DNA from: Streptomyces sp. NRRL B-24085
GTDB lineage: Bacteria > Actinomycetota > Actinomycetes > Streptomycetales > Streptomycetaceae
Length of the DNA stretch: 64,000 nt
NCBI RefSeq assembly: GCF_001282115.1
Contig: NZ_LJBR01000058.1
Coordinates: 1 to 64,000 of the forward strand
Reading direction: 5' to 3'
A program made the position numbers and the translations under genes. Under the pieces are notes generated by a model. That model did not search any database and was not told the origin of the DNA. It saw only the letters and a program-made list of their open reading frames with translations. Shown one piece after another: positions 34,789 to 42,728 of the stretch (positions are counted from its first letter, which is position 1; the number at the start of each line of letters is the position of its first letter).

Positions 34789-35747
34789 CGCGGGCTCCTC
34801 CGTGCACGGGCCGACCGGCCGACGGGCTCGATGCGGGCTTGCACGCGGGGCGGCCGATTACTGGACCGGATGCGGACCCGCCGGTACGGCGACGGGACCG
34901 CGGCCCTCGCGGAGTCCTCGCCCGGGGTCGTCTCCCGCGTCGCCGGGACGCCGGTCACCGCGAGGGGTGGCTGCGTGCCGGTGCCTGGCCGGGGTTTCTC
35001 GGGCGGTGGCCAGGGGGTGAGTCGGGCCAGCGTCCCCTGGAGCGGCGACCTGGTCGCGGGCTCAGCGGCGGCCTCGCCCGGAGGTGCCGGGACGGCCGGG
35101 GTCGTTTCCCGCGTCGCCGGGACGCCGGTCACCGCGAGCGGCTGCTGCGTGCCGCTGTCTGGCCGGGGTTTCTCGGGCAGTGGCCAGGGGGTGAGTGGGG
35201 GCAGGGTCTCGTGGTGCGACGACCTGGTCGCGGCCTCAGCGCCGGCCTCGCCCGTCGGCGCCTGTACGGCCGGGGTCGCCCCTCGCGTCGCCGGGACGCC
35301 GGTCACCGCGAGGGGTGGCTGCGTGCCGGTGCCTGGCCGGGGTTTCTCGGGCGGTGGCCAGGGGGTGAGTCGGGCCAGCGTCCCCTGGAGCGGCGACCTG
35401 GTCGCGGGCTCAGCGACGGCCTCGCCCCGGGGTGCCTGCACGGCCGGGGTCATCTCTCGCGACGCCGGGACGCCGGTCACCGCGAGGGGCGGCTGTCGTC
35501 GCCCGGGCGGGTGCGCGGCGCTGCCTGGCGGAGGTCCCTCTTGGAGCGGCCGTGCGGCGGGTCGGGTTCCGGTCTTCCCGTGCGGTGACCGGACGGCAAC
35601 CGTCGCGTGGATCGCTCCCTCGGGCGCCCGTACGGCGGTCACCGCGCGAACCGCGGATCCCTCGACGGCACCCGTTCCGCGAACCTCCTCCCGTGGCCAC
35701 AAGCCGGAACCCACCCCGCGAACCCCCTTCCACCTAACCGAAGTCAT
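34785..35747 (-). CDS. Proline-rich repeat ORF between two CNNM genes
   Basis: 320 residues, no family recognised. Starts at an ATG overlapping the stop of the upstream CNNM gene (ATGA) and stops overlapping the ATG of the next one. Three full 58-residue repeats and part of a fourth (AVTGVPATRETTPAV ... PLQGTLARLTPWPPPEKPRP) make up residues ~85-280. The unit is 174 bp, exactly 58 codons. Third-position G/C in one repeat is about 50 of 58, consistent with coding in this frame. No signal peptide or transmembrane helix; probably disordered. It could be a real linker-like protein coupled to the ion transporters, or a repeat expansion that happens to stay open. Confidence 0.5.
   Translation of the reverse strand: MTSVRWKGVRGVGSGLWPREEVRGTGAVEGSAVRAVTAVRAPEGAIHATVAVRSPHGKTGTRPAARPLQEGPPPGSAAHPPGRRQPPLAVTGVPASREMTPAVQAPRGEAVAEPATRSPLQGTLARLTPWPPPEKPRPGTGTQPPLAVTGVPATRGATPAVQAPTGEAGAEAATRSSHHETLPPLTPWPLPEKPRPDSGTQQPLAVTGVPATRETTPAVPAPPGEAAAEPATRSPLQGTLARLTPWPPPEKPRPGTGTQPPLAVTGVPATRETTPGEDSARAAVPSPYRRVRIRSSNRPPRVQARIEPVGRSARARRSPR
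34924..35490. repeat. 174-bp tandem repeats, about 3.3 copies
   Basis: The marker CGCCGGGACG recurs at 34941, 35115, 35289 and 35463, always 174 bp apart. The first and third copies are nearly identical over more than 100 bp; the second differs at scattered sites. The period is a multiple of three, so the minus-strand frame is kept throughout. The whole block sits inside the ORF between the two CNNM genes. Confidence 0.92.
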
Positions 35748-37075
35748 GAGTCGACCCCCTCCCCGTACCCGGCCAGGGGCGCGTGCAGCAGGACGCGGGC
35801 GGCTCTGCGGCCCTGGGCGTCGGTGACGTCGAGTTGCCAGCCGGAGACCCGGACCGAGTCGCCGGTGGCCGGGATCCTGCCGAGTTCCGTCGCCAGGAGG
35901 CCGGCCAGGGTCTCGTAGGGGCCCTCGGGCGCCCGCAGCCCCACGCGGGCGAGCTGGTCCATGCGGGCCGAACCGTCGGCGTGGAAGAGCTCCCTGCCCT
36001 CGTCGTCGGTGCCCGCGGGCGCGAGGTCGGGCGTCTCGTGCGGGTCGTGCTCGTCGCGCACCTCGCCGACGACCTCCTCGACGATGTCCTCCAGCGTGGC
36101 CACGCCCGCCGTACCGCCGTACTCGTCGATGACGACCGCCATCGTGCGCTTGCCGGAGAGCCGGTCCAGGAGCCGGTCCACGGTGAGCGACTCGGGCACG
36201 AGCAGCGGCTCGCGCAGCAGCTCGGCGACCGAGGCGCGGGGCCGGCGCTCGGCGGGGACCGCCAGGACGTCCTTGATGTGCGCGATGCCGACGACCGAGT
36301 CCAGGCTGCCGCGGTAGACGGGGAACCGGGACAGCCCGGTGGCGCGCGTCGCGTTCGCCACGTCCTCGCAGGTCGCCTGGACGTCCAGGGCGATCACCTG
36401 CACGCGCGGGGTCATCACGTTCTCCGCGGTCAGGTCCGCGAGGTTGAGGGTCCGTACGAACAGCTCGGCGGTGTCCGCCTCCAGCGCGCCCGCCCGCGCG
36501 GAGTGCCGGGCCAGCGCCGCCAGCTCCTGCGGCCCGCGCGCGGAGGCCAGCTCCTCGGCGGGCTCCAGGCCGAAGCGGCGCACCACCCGGTTGGCCGTGT
36601 TGTTGAGGTGGGTGATGAAGGGGCGGAAGGCCGCGCTGAACCAGCTCTGCGCGGTACCCACCCGCTTGGCCATGGCCAGCGGCGAGGAGATCGCCCAGTT
36701 CTTGGGCACCAGCTCGCCGACCACCATCAGGAAGACCGTCGACAGCGCGGTCCCCAGCACCAGCGCCAGCGACCGGGACGTGGACTCCGAGACCCCCAGC
36801 GCCTCCAGCGGCCCCGCGATCAGCGCGGCGATCGACGGTTCGGCGAGCATGCCGACGACCAGGTTGGTGACCGTGATCCCGAGCTGCGCCCCGGAAAGCT
36901 GGAACGTCAGACTCCGTACGGCTCTCAGGGCGCCGGACGCACCCCGCTCACCGCGCTCCGCCGCCCGCTCCAACTGCCCTCGCTCGACCGTGGTCAGCGA
37001 GAACTCCGCGGCCACGAAGGCACCGCAGGCCAGCGAGAGCAGGATCGCCACCAGCAGCAGGAGCACTTCGGTCAT
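35744..37075 (-). CDS. CNNM/HlyC-CorC family membrane protein with C-terminal CorC domain
   Basis: 443 residues. DUF21 domain with four hydrophobic helices (LLLLVAILLSLACGAFVAAE ... VVGELVPKNWAISSPLAMAK), a CBS pair (residues ~210-340, VMTPRVQVIALDV, GLSRFPVYRGSLDSVVGIAH, AVVIDEYGGTAGVATLEDIV), and the C-terminal transporter-associated domain (~360-435, GSARMDQLARVGLRAPEGPY). Full-length member of the family linked to Mg/Co transport or sodium-driven extrusion. Paralogue of the gene two positions downstream; tandem CNNM pairs are usual in streptomycetes, but here a repeat ORF separates them. Confidence 0.95.
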   Translation of the reverse strand: MTEVLLLLVAILLSLACGAFVAAEFSLTTVERGQLERAAERGERGASGALRAVRSLTFQLSGAQLGITVTNLVVGMLAEPSIAALIAGPLEALGVSESTSRSLALVLGTALSTVFLMVVGELVPKNWAISSPLAMAKRVGTAQSWFSAAFRPFITHLNNTANRVVRRFGLEPAEELASARGPQELAALARHSARAGALEADTAELFVRTLNLADLTAENVMTPRVQVIALDVQATCEDVANATRATGLSRFPVYRGSLDSVVGIAHIKDVLAVPAERRPRASVAELLREPLLVPESLTVDRLLDRLSGKRTMAVVIDEYGGTAGVATLEDIVEEVVGEVRDEHDPHETPDLAPAGTDDEGRELFHADGSARMDQLARVGLRAPEGPYETLAGLLATELGRIPATGDSVRVSGWQLDVTDAQGRRAARVLLHAPLAGYGEGVDS

Positions 37076-37124
37076 CGGGTCACCTCCGTCCCATGATCGG
37101 ACAGGGTCCCCAGGATCGCCCGTC

Positions 37125-37550
37125 CTAGCCGGCGAGGGGCTTCACCCAGCGCCGCCACTTCTCCTCGGGCGCGTACCCCGCCGCGCGCCATGCGTGCTGT
37201 GCCGTCTCGTTGCGCACCAGCACCATCGCGTCCCCGCGCCGCCCGCCGAGCCGTACGAACCGCTCCTCCGCGGCCGTGAGCAGGGCCGTCCCGATGCCGC
37301 GCCGCCGGCGCTCCGGGTGCACCGCGAGCCGGTACAGGTGGCACCGCCAGCCGTCGAAGCCCGCGATCACCGTGCCGACGAGCTCGCCGTCGAGCTCGGC
37401 GAGGATCAGCGCCTCGGCGTCCCGCGCGACCAGCCGCTCCACGCCGTCCCGGTCGTCGCTGATGCTCGTCCCCTCGGCGGACCGCTTCCAGAAGGCCAGC
37501 ACGCTGTCGAGGTCGTCGGGCGTCGCGGCCCGTATCCGCAGGTCGGTCAT
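37125..37550 (-). CDS. GNAT family N-acetyltransferase
   Basis: 141 residues. Single GNAT domain: IRAATPDDLDSVLAFWKRS at the start, DGWRCHLYRLAVHPERRRRG with the acetyl-CoA pyrophosphate loop RRRGIGTALL, then ETAQHAWRAAGYAPEEKWRR, which resembles ribosomal/aminoglycoside-type small acetyltransferases. Cytoplasmic. Substrate unknown. Stands 49 bp upstream, in map terms, of the CNNM start on the same strand and may be transcribed with it. Confidence 0.92.
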   Translation of the reverse strand: MTDLRIRAATPDDLDSVLAFWKRSAEGTSISDDRDGVERLVARDAEALILAELDGELVGTVIAGFDGWRCHLYRLAVHPERRRRGIGTALLTAAEERFVRLGGRRGDAMVLVRNETAQHAWRAAGYAPEEKWRRWVKPLAG

Positions 37551-37607
37551 ACGACGATCCCATCACGCCCGACGGCACGGCACCCGGAGTTCCAGCATTC
37601 GGGACGG

Positions 37608-38498
37608 CTACCGGCCGCGCAGCTCCGCCATCACCGGCGCGAACGCCTCCATGGATGCCTCCAGCACCGCCAGGTAGGTGAAGCCGTACCGCTCGCGCTG
37701 CGCCAGCACCTGCGCGACGATCTCCTCGACCGTGCCGATCAGGATGATGGGCAGGTCCAGGGCCTGCTGGAGGGTCAGGTCCGGAAACCGGTGCAGGAAC
37801 GGGGCGGCGACGGCCTCGCGGTCCCCGGTGACGACGACCGTCTGGACGAGCAGGTTCAGTTCGGCCGGTTCCTTGCGCCCCTCGGCCAGTCGCCGGTAGC
37901 GGACGAGGCGTTCGTCGAGCTGCTCGGCGGTGGTCGGGATCAGCCTGCCGGCCGAGTCGCCCGGCACCAGGGTGGCCCCGGTGAAGGCCGCGATGTCCGC
38001 GTGCTCGGCGGACAGCTCCAGCATCCGGTTGCCTATGCCGCCGATCAGCAGGGGGACGCGGGGCCGCTGCACCGGCTGCGGCACATGGTCCGGCGAGGAC
38101 AGCAGCCGCTCCAACTCCTCGACCGTGCGCCGGAGATGGTCCACGCGCTCGCCGGGCGAGCCGAAGGGCAGCCCCGCCCGGTCGTGCTCGGACTGCACAT
38201 AGCCGGTGCCCAGGCCCAGTTCGAGGCGGCCGCCGGTCAGCGCGTCCACCGTGGCCACCTCGCGGGCGAGCAACGCCGGGTTCCAGAAGCCCGCGTTGAG
38301 GACGAACGTGCCCAGCCGCGGCCGCTCGGTGACCTCCGCCGCCGCGACCAGCGCCGGGAACGGCGCGATCTTGCCGAGATGGTCGGGGACCAGGATCACG
38401 TCGTAGCCGAGTTCCTCGGCCCGGCGGCACTTGGCGCGCCAGTCGGCGTCGGTGGCGGCCGCGGTCAGATTGACGGCGAAGCGAAAGGCGCGGGGCAT
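37608..38498 (-). CDS. LLM-class F420-dependent oxidoreductase
   Basis: 296 residues. Luciferase-like monooxygenase fold: FRFAVNLTAAATDADWRAKC, DVILVPDHLGKIAPFPALVA, RLGTFVLNAGFWNPALLARE, then LTGGRLELGLGTGYVQSEHD, a hallmark of the MSMEG_2516-like F420 group. The C-terminal helices carry EEIVAQVLAQRERYGFTYLA. Likely uses F420 as hydride carrier; substrate unknown. Monocistronic by layout. Confidence 0.93.
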   Translation of the reverse strand: MPRAFRFAVNLTAAATDADWRAKCRRAEELGYDVILVPDHLGKIAPFPALVAAAEVTERPRLGTFVLNAGFWNPALLAREVATVDALTGGRLELGLGTGYVQSEHDRAGLPFGSPGERVDHLRRTVEELERLLSSPDHVPQPVQRPRVPLLIGGIGNRMLELSAEHADIAAFTGATLVPGDSAGRLIPTTAEQLDERLVRYRRLAEGRKEPAELNLLVQTVVVTGDREAVAAPFLHRFPDLTLQQALDLPIILIGTVEEIVAQVLAQRERYGFTYLAVLEASMEAFAPVMAELRGR

Positions 38499-38547
38499 GA
38501 ACTCTCCTCAGCGGCAAGCGACTTGAGCTGTCTGCCCCGCGATTGCA

Positions 38548-41115
38548 TCACTCGTGGGCGATCGCCGCCAGTACGTTCATCCGGGAGGCGCGCAGCGCGG
38601 GCAGCAGTGCCGCCACGATGCCCACCACCGCCGAGCCGACGACGACCGCCACGATCGTGCCCCAGGGGATGGCCAGCGCGTTCATGCCCTGGAGCGCCAG
38701 CACCTGCTGGGTGCACACGCCCCACACAAGGCCGAGAGCGAGTCCCAGCACCGCGCCGAACACCGCGATCACCACCGACTCCAGCCGGATCATCCGGCGC
38801 AGTTGCCGCCGGGCGAGCCCGATGGCGCGCAGCAGCCCGATCTCCCGGGTGCGTTCCACGACCGACAGGGCGAGGGTGTTGACCACGCCGAGCACCGCGA
38901 TGACGATCGCGAGCCCGAGGAGCGCGTACACGAGGTAGAGCAGGACGGCGATCTGGTCGTGGACCAGGTCCTTGTAGTCGGCCAGGTCGCGCACCTGGAC
39001 CTGCGGATACCGGTCGAGCGTCTTCTCCAGCTCCGCGCGCAGCCGGTCGGCGCCGGTGCCGGGGGCCGCGTTGACGTACAGCGCGGAGTCCTGGCCGCCC
39101 CGCGCGAACCGCTCCAGCGTGCCCAGGCCGAAGTAGATGCCGCCCTGCGTCCCGAACCCGTCCGCCGAGTCCTGGTCGGTGAGGGCGCCCACGGTCAGTT
39201 CGGTCCGGCGTCCGCCCTGGAACTCGACCGGGATCCTGCTGCCGACCCGCACGCCGTGGTCGCGCGCGAAGTCCACGTCCATGCCCAGGTGCCCGGACGC
39301 GAGCGCGGCCGCGGTGTCCCCTTGCGCGTAGGTGATGTGCGCGACCTCGTCGAGCCGCGGGTCGTACCCGGCGGCGGTGGTCTCGACCCGCTTGCCGTCC
39401 GGCAGCCGTACGGCGACGGGCGCGAACCGCGACCGTACGACGAGCCCGGCGCCCTCGGTGCCGCGGACCGCGTCCGTGACCTCCTGCGGGAACGGCAGGA
39501 AGTTGCCGTTCTGTACGACGAAGTCGGCGCCGAGGGTCTTGTCGATCTGGTCGTCGAAGGACCTGGACATGGAGGCGCTCGCCACCGACATCCCGCCGAC
39601 CAGGGCGAGGCCGACCATCAGGGCGGCCGCGGTGGCGCCGGTGCGGCGCGGGTTGCGCAGGGCGTTGCGCTGGCTCATCCGCCCGACCGGACCGAACAGG
39701 GCCGGGAAGGCGCCGCCCAGCACCCGGATCACCGGACGCACCAGCAGCGGGCCCGCGATGACGGTGGCCAGGAGCGTCAGCACGACGCCGAGACCGAGGA
39801 GGGAGGCGGCGGAGGCCGTCCGCGTCGCGAGCGCGCATCCGACGAGCGCGGCCGCGCCCGCCGCGCCGACCAGGCCGCCCACGATCGCCCGGACCCGGAG
39901 CGGCCGTCCGGTCCCGGCGATCTCGGCGTCCGCGAGGGCCGCCATGGGGGAGACGCCCGCTGCTCGGCGGGCCGGGAGGTAGGCCGCGACGAAGGTGACG
40001 CCCACGCCGACGACGTACGCGGCAACGGGTGTGCCCCAGCCGATGACCATCTCGCCGGTCCGGATGTTCATGCCGAAGGCGTTCATGAGCGCGATGAGCC
40101 CGACGGCGAGCCCGATGCCCGTGCCGAGCCCGACCGTGGAGCCGACCAGGCCGAGCAGCGTGGCCTCGGTGAGCACCGAGCGGCGGACCTGGCGCCGGTC
40201 GGCGCCGAGCGCGCGCAACAGGCCCAGCTCACGGGTGCGTTGGGCGATCAGCATGGAGAAGGTGTTGACGATCAGGAAGACGCCGACCAGGACGGCGATG
40301 CCCGCGAAGCCGAGCATGACGTACTTGATGACGTCGAGGAATCCGCCCAGTTGGTCGAGGTCCGACTTCGCCTGTTCGTCGGCGGTCCGGTACTCGTAGC
40401 TGCCCGTGCCGAGCGCGGCGGCCACCCGCTGCTTGAGCTGGTCGTCGCTGACGCCCTCGGCGGCGTCGACCGAGATGCTGGTGGCGGCCTCCGCGGAGCC
40501 GAGCAGCTTGGTCTGCGCCGTCGGAGGGTCGAGGTAGAGCAGGGTGGCGCCGGGGTTGGTGGTGGTGAAGGTGACGAGGCCGACGATCCGCACCTTGAAG
40601 GAGCCCGGCGCCGCGATGACGGTGAGCGGGTCGCCGATGCGCAGGTTCCTGCGGTCGGCGGTCTCCGAGTCGATCAGGGCCTCGGCCGGGCCGTGCGGGG
40701 CGTGGCCGGAGGTGAGCTCCACCGGGCTGCGCGAGGTCGGGTTCCAGTCGGTGCCGATGGTGGGGGCGCCGGTGGTGGAGCCCACCGACTCGTTCTCGGC
40801 GTCGGCGACGGTGATCCCGTCCTCCTCGGCGTCGAAGCGTGCCCCGCCGACGCCGTCGAGGCGGGCGACCCGGTCGGCGAGCGCGGCCGGCAGGGTGGCC
40901 GTCGCGCCGGACGGGATGGCCTCGCTCAGGTCCTCCTTCGGGCTGATCGTGAGGTCCGGAGCGGTGGTGGCGAAGAGGCGGTCGAAGGTGCGGTTCAGGG
41001 TGTCGGAGAAGATCAGGCTGCCGGAGACGAACGCCACGGAAAGGACCACGGCCAGCGCGGAGAGCAGCAGCCGTCCCTTGTGGGCGAGGAAGCTGCGCAG
41101 TGTCGCCTTCAGCAC
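38548..41115 (-). CDS. FtsX-like (MacB-type) ABC transporter permease
   Basis: 855 residues. Two FtsX units, each a large extracytoplasmic loop followed by three transmembrane helices: the first helix at residues ~15-40, helices near 260-400, an inner helix pair near 430-480, then the second unit ending in AALLPALRASRMNVLAAIAH. The loops carry MacB periplasmic core domains. ATG 41115, 4 bp after the ATPase gene, so they form one operon. Lipoprotein/antibiotic export type; substrate unknown. Confidence 0.95.
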   Translation of the reverse strand: MLKATLRSFLAHKGRLLLSALAVVLSVAFVSGSLIFSDTLNRTFDRLFATTAPDLTISPKEDLSEAIPSGATATLPAALADRVARLDGVGGARFDAEEDGITVADAENESVGSTTGAPTIGTDWNPTSRSPVELTSGHAPHGPAEALIDSETADRRNLRIGDPLTVIAAPGSFKVRIVGLVTFTTTNPGATLLYLDPPTAQTKLLGSAEAATSISVDAAEGVSDDQLKQRVAAALGTGSYEYRTADEQAKSDLDQLGGFLDVIKYVMLGFAGIAVLVGVFLIVNTFSMLIAQRTRELGLLRALGADRRQVRRSVLTEATLLGLVGSTVGLGTGIGLAVGLIALMNAFGMNIRTGEMVIGWGTPVAAYVVGVGVTFVAAYLPARRAAGVSPMAALADAEIAGTGRPLRVRAIVGGLVGAAGAAALVGCALATRTASAASLLGLGVVLTLLATVIAGPLLVRPVIRVLGGAFPALFGPVGRMSQRNALRNPRRTGATAAALMVGLALVGGMSVASASMSRSFDDQIDKTLGADFVVQNGNFLPFPQEVTDAVRGTEGAGLVVRSRFAPVAVRLPDGKRVETTAAGYDPRLDEVAHITYAQGDTAAALASGHLGMDVDFARDHGVRVGSRIPVEFQGGRRTELTVGALTDQDSADGFGTQGGIYFGLGTLERFARGGQDSALYVNAAPGTGADRLRAELEKTLDRYPQVQVRDLADYKDLVHDQIAVLLYLVYALLGLAIVIAVLGVVNTLALSVVERTREIGLLRAIGLARRQLRRMIRLESVVIAVFGAVLGLALGLVWGVCTQQVLALQGMNALAIPWGTIVAVVVGSAVVGIVAALLPALRASRMNVLAAIAHE

Positions 41116-41119
41116 GGGG

Positions 41120-41923
41120 TCATCCCTCGTCGGGGTCGTCGCCGGACTGACCGCGGATCACGTCGAACCGTTTCATGCGCTCCAGCACGGCCTCCGCGGT
41201 GGGCCGCTCCATGCGGTCCACGATCCGTCCGTCCCCGAGGAAGAGCACCAGGTCGGAGTGGGCGGCCGCGCCGGGGTCGTGGGTGACCATGACGACGGTC
41301 TGCCCGAGCTGGTCGACGGCCTCGCGCAGGAAGCCGAGGACCTCCAGACCCGCCCGTGAGTCGAGGTTCCCGGTCGGCTCGTCCGCGAAGATCAGCTCGG
41401 GCCGGGAGGCCAGCGCGCGGGCGCACGCGACGCGCTGCTGCTGACCCCCGGAGAGCTGCGAGGGCCGGTGCTTGAGGCGGTCCCGCAGGCCCAGGGTGTC
41501 GATGACCTGGTCCAGCCACTTCTCGTCGGGCTTCTTGCCGGCGATGTCCATGGGCAGGGTGATGTTCTCGGCCGCGTTCAGCGTCGGGATCAGGTTGAAC
41601 GACTGGAACATGAACCCGATCCGGTCCCGGCGCAGCCGGGTCAGCTCGCGCTCCTTGAGCCCGGTGATCTCGGTGCCGCCGAGCCACACCTGGCCGGCCG
41701 AGACGGTGTCGAGCCCCGCCAGGCAGTGCATCAGGGTGGACTTGCCGGAGCCCGAGGGGCCCATGACCGCGGTGAAGCGGCCCCGCGCGATGTCCACGTC
41801 CACCGAGTCCAGGGCGAGGACGGCCGTCTCGCCCGAGCCGTACGCCTTGGTGAGACCGCGGGCGCGGGCCGCGATCGCCTCGGCCGGGGCGGTGCCTGGT
41901 GCTTCCTCCGCAGCGGTTGCCAT
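41120..41923 (-). CDS. ABC transporter ATP-binding protein (MacB/LolD type)
   Basis: 267 residues. Walker A GPSGSGKSTLMHCLAGL, Q-loop MFQSFNLIPTLNAAENI, signature LSGGQQQRVACARALAS, Walker B LIFADEPTGNLD, H-loop VTHDP. This is the LolD/MacB subclass, matching the FtsX-like permease after it. Start at MATAAEEAPG (41923); ten more in-frame codons upstream lie in the promoter palindrome. Ends 4 bp before the permease start. Confidence 0.96.
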   Translation of the reverse strand: MATAAEEAPGTAPAEAIAARARGLTKAYGSGETAVLALDSVDVDIARGRFTAVMGPSGSGKSTLMHCLAGLDTVSAGQVWLGGTEITGLKERELTRLRRDRIGFMFQSFNLIPTLNAAENITLPMDIAGKKPDEKWLDQVIDTLGLRDRLKHRPSQLSGGQQQRVACARALASRPELIFADEPTGNLDSRAGLEVLGFLREAVDQLGQTVVMVTHDPGAAAHSDLVLFLGDGRIVDRMERPTAEAVLERMKRFDVIRGQSGDDPDEG

Positions 41924-41934
41924 GGGCAGAGGGT

Positions 41935-41954
41935 AGTGTGACCCGGCCCACACT
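41935..41954. promoter_or_regulatory. Inverted repeat before the MacB-type ABC operon
   Basis: AGTGTG (41935-41940) and CACACT (41949-41954) form a perfect 6-bp inverted repeat with an 8-nt centre, 12 bp before the ATPase start. A plausible repressor site for the ABC operon. No regulator gene adjoins it. The rest of the 200-bp gap up to 42087 shows no other feature. Confidence 0.45.
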
Positions 41955-42087
41955 CGATATCCCTCTTGCGGTCGATGCGGCCTCCACCCCAGGTCGGGCC
42001 CCCGATGCCCGTGTAAGGGACACCCGCCTCGGTGGCCCGGAGTGGCCCGGTGGCCGACGGCCCGGTCGTCCGCGGTGAAGGCCCCAC

Positions 42088-42117
42088 TTGCCAGTGCTAG
42101 CGGTTCGGCGCTAGCTT
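42088..42117 (+). promoter_or_regulatory. Antitoxin promoter with two GCTAGC sites, probably leaderless
   Basis: TTGCCA (42088-42093), 18-nt spacer, TAGCTT (42112-42117), with the antitoxin ATG 7 nt after the -10, so transcription would begin at or next to the start codon. GCTAGC palindromes at 42096-42101 and 42110-42115 sit in the spacer and over the -10, as expected for antitoxin autorepression. Confidence 0.5.
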
Positions 42118-42123
42118 CGAGGT

Positions 42124-42357
42124 ATGGCGAAGACCCAGTTGAACGTGCGGGTGGACGAGGGCACCGCCCGTGCCGCCCGTGAACGCGCCCTCGCCCGAGG
42201 CGTCAGCGTCAACCGCTACATCGAGGAACTGGTCATGAAGGACACCGGCGAGGCGGGCCAGGCCTTCGTGGAGGCCGCCGCCGATTTCATGAAGCAGTAC
42301 GAATCCGTCTTCGCGGAGGAGTTCGGCAAGGAGAGCAAGGAACACGAGGGTCGTTGA
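42124..42357 (+). CDS. Ribbon-helix-helix-like antitoxin
   Basis: 77 residues. The N-terminal KTQLNVRVDEGTARAARERA, then ALARGVSVNRYIEELVM, fits a short beta strand and two helices of Arc/CopG-type DNA-binding antitoxins. The acidic C-terminal half (FVEAAADFMKQYESVFAEEF) would wrap the toxin. No ribosome site precedes the ATG, consistent with a leaderless mRNA. The stop overlaps the next gene's TTG start (TTGA). Likely represses its own promoter through the two GCTAGC sites. Confidence 0.8.
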   Translation: MAKTQLNVRVDEGTARAARERALARGVSVNRYIEELVMKDTGEAGQAFVEAAADFMKQYESVFAEEFGKESKEHEGR

Positions 42358-42728
42358 GCGATCTGCACATCGATCTCGCCTGGCTCCTGATGCTCGCTGA
42401 GCAGAAGACCCCGGGCGATCCCCAGGTCACCGACTGGGGCGCCCTGGTCGCCGCCGTGGCCCGCCACCAGGCCGAGATCTTCGACATCCCCGTCTACGAC
42501 AACCCGCACCTGCGCGCCGCGGCGCTGCTGCAACTCCTCATCCACGTCCCGGCGTTGGAGCGCACCAACGCGCTCTTCGCCTGCGCGGTCGGGTACGCCT
42601 ACCTCGTCGCGAGCGGACTCCGGGTGGTCACCTCGCCCGAACTGGTCCGGGACCTCGCCAAGGTGGCCAAGAAGGGCGACGCCTCGGTCCACGACATCGC
42701 GCGCGAGCTGCGCAGATGGACCCTCTGA
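42354..42728 (+). CDS. Doc-like (Fic family) toxin component with degenerate motif
   Basis: 124 residues from a TTG that overlaps the antitoxin stop. Aligns to phage P1 Doc at the C-terminal half: Doc HIFNDANKRTALNSALLF corresponds to HVPALERTNALFACAVGY, and the following SGLRVVTSPELVRDLAK and DIARELRRW match Doc's end. Of the Fic motif HxFx(D/E)(A/G)N(K/G)R only the His remains; Phe is Pro and Asn-Lys-Arg is Arg-Thr-Asn. So kinase/AMPylation activity by the known mechanism is doubtful, although the same LERxN pattern may be conserved among streptomycete relatives (from memory). Coupled translation fits a toxin-antitoxin pair. Its stop abuts the convergent methyltransferase stop. Confidence 0.75.
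   Translation: MSDLHIDLAWLLMLAEQKTPGDPQVTDWGALVAAVARHQAEIFDIPVYDNPHLRAAALLQLLIHVPALERTNALFACAVGYAYLVASGLRVVTSPELVRDLAKVAKKGDASVHDIARELRRWTL

Noticed and set aside
33997..35826. A 609-codon open frame on the plus strand through the CNNM genes and repeats
   Set aside because: It runs antisense to two well-supported CNNM genes. Its openness follows from GC skew and the repeat, and it has no start signal or family similarity.
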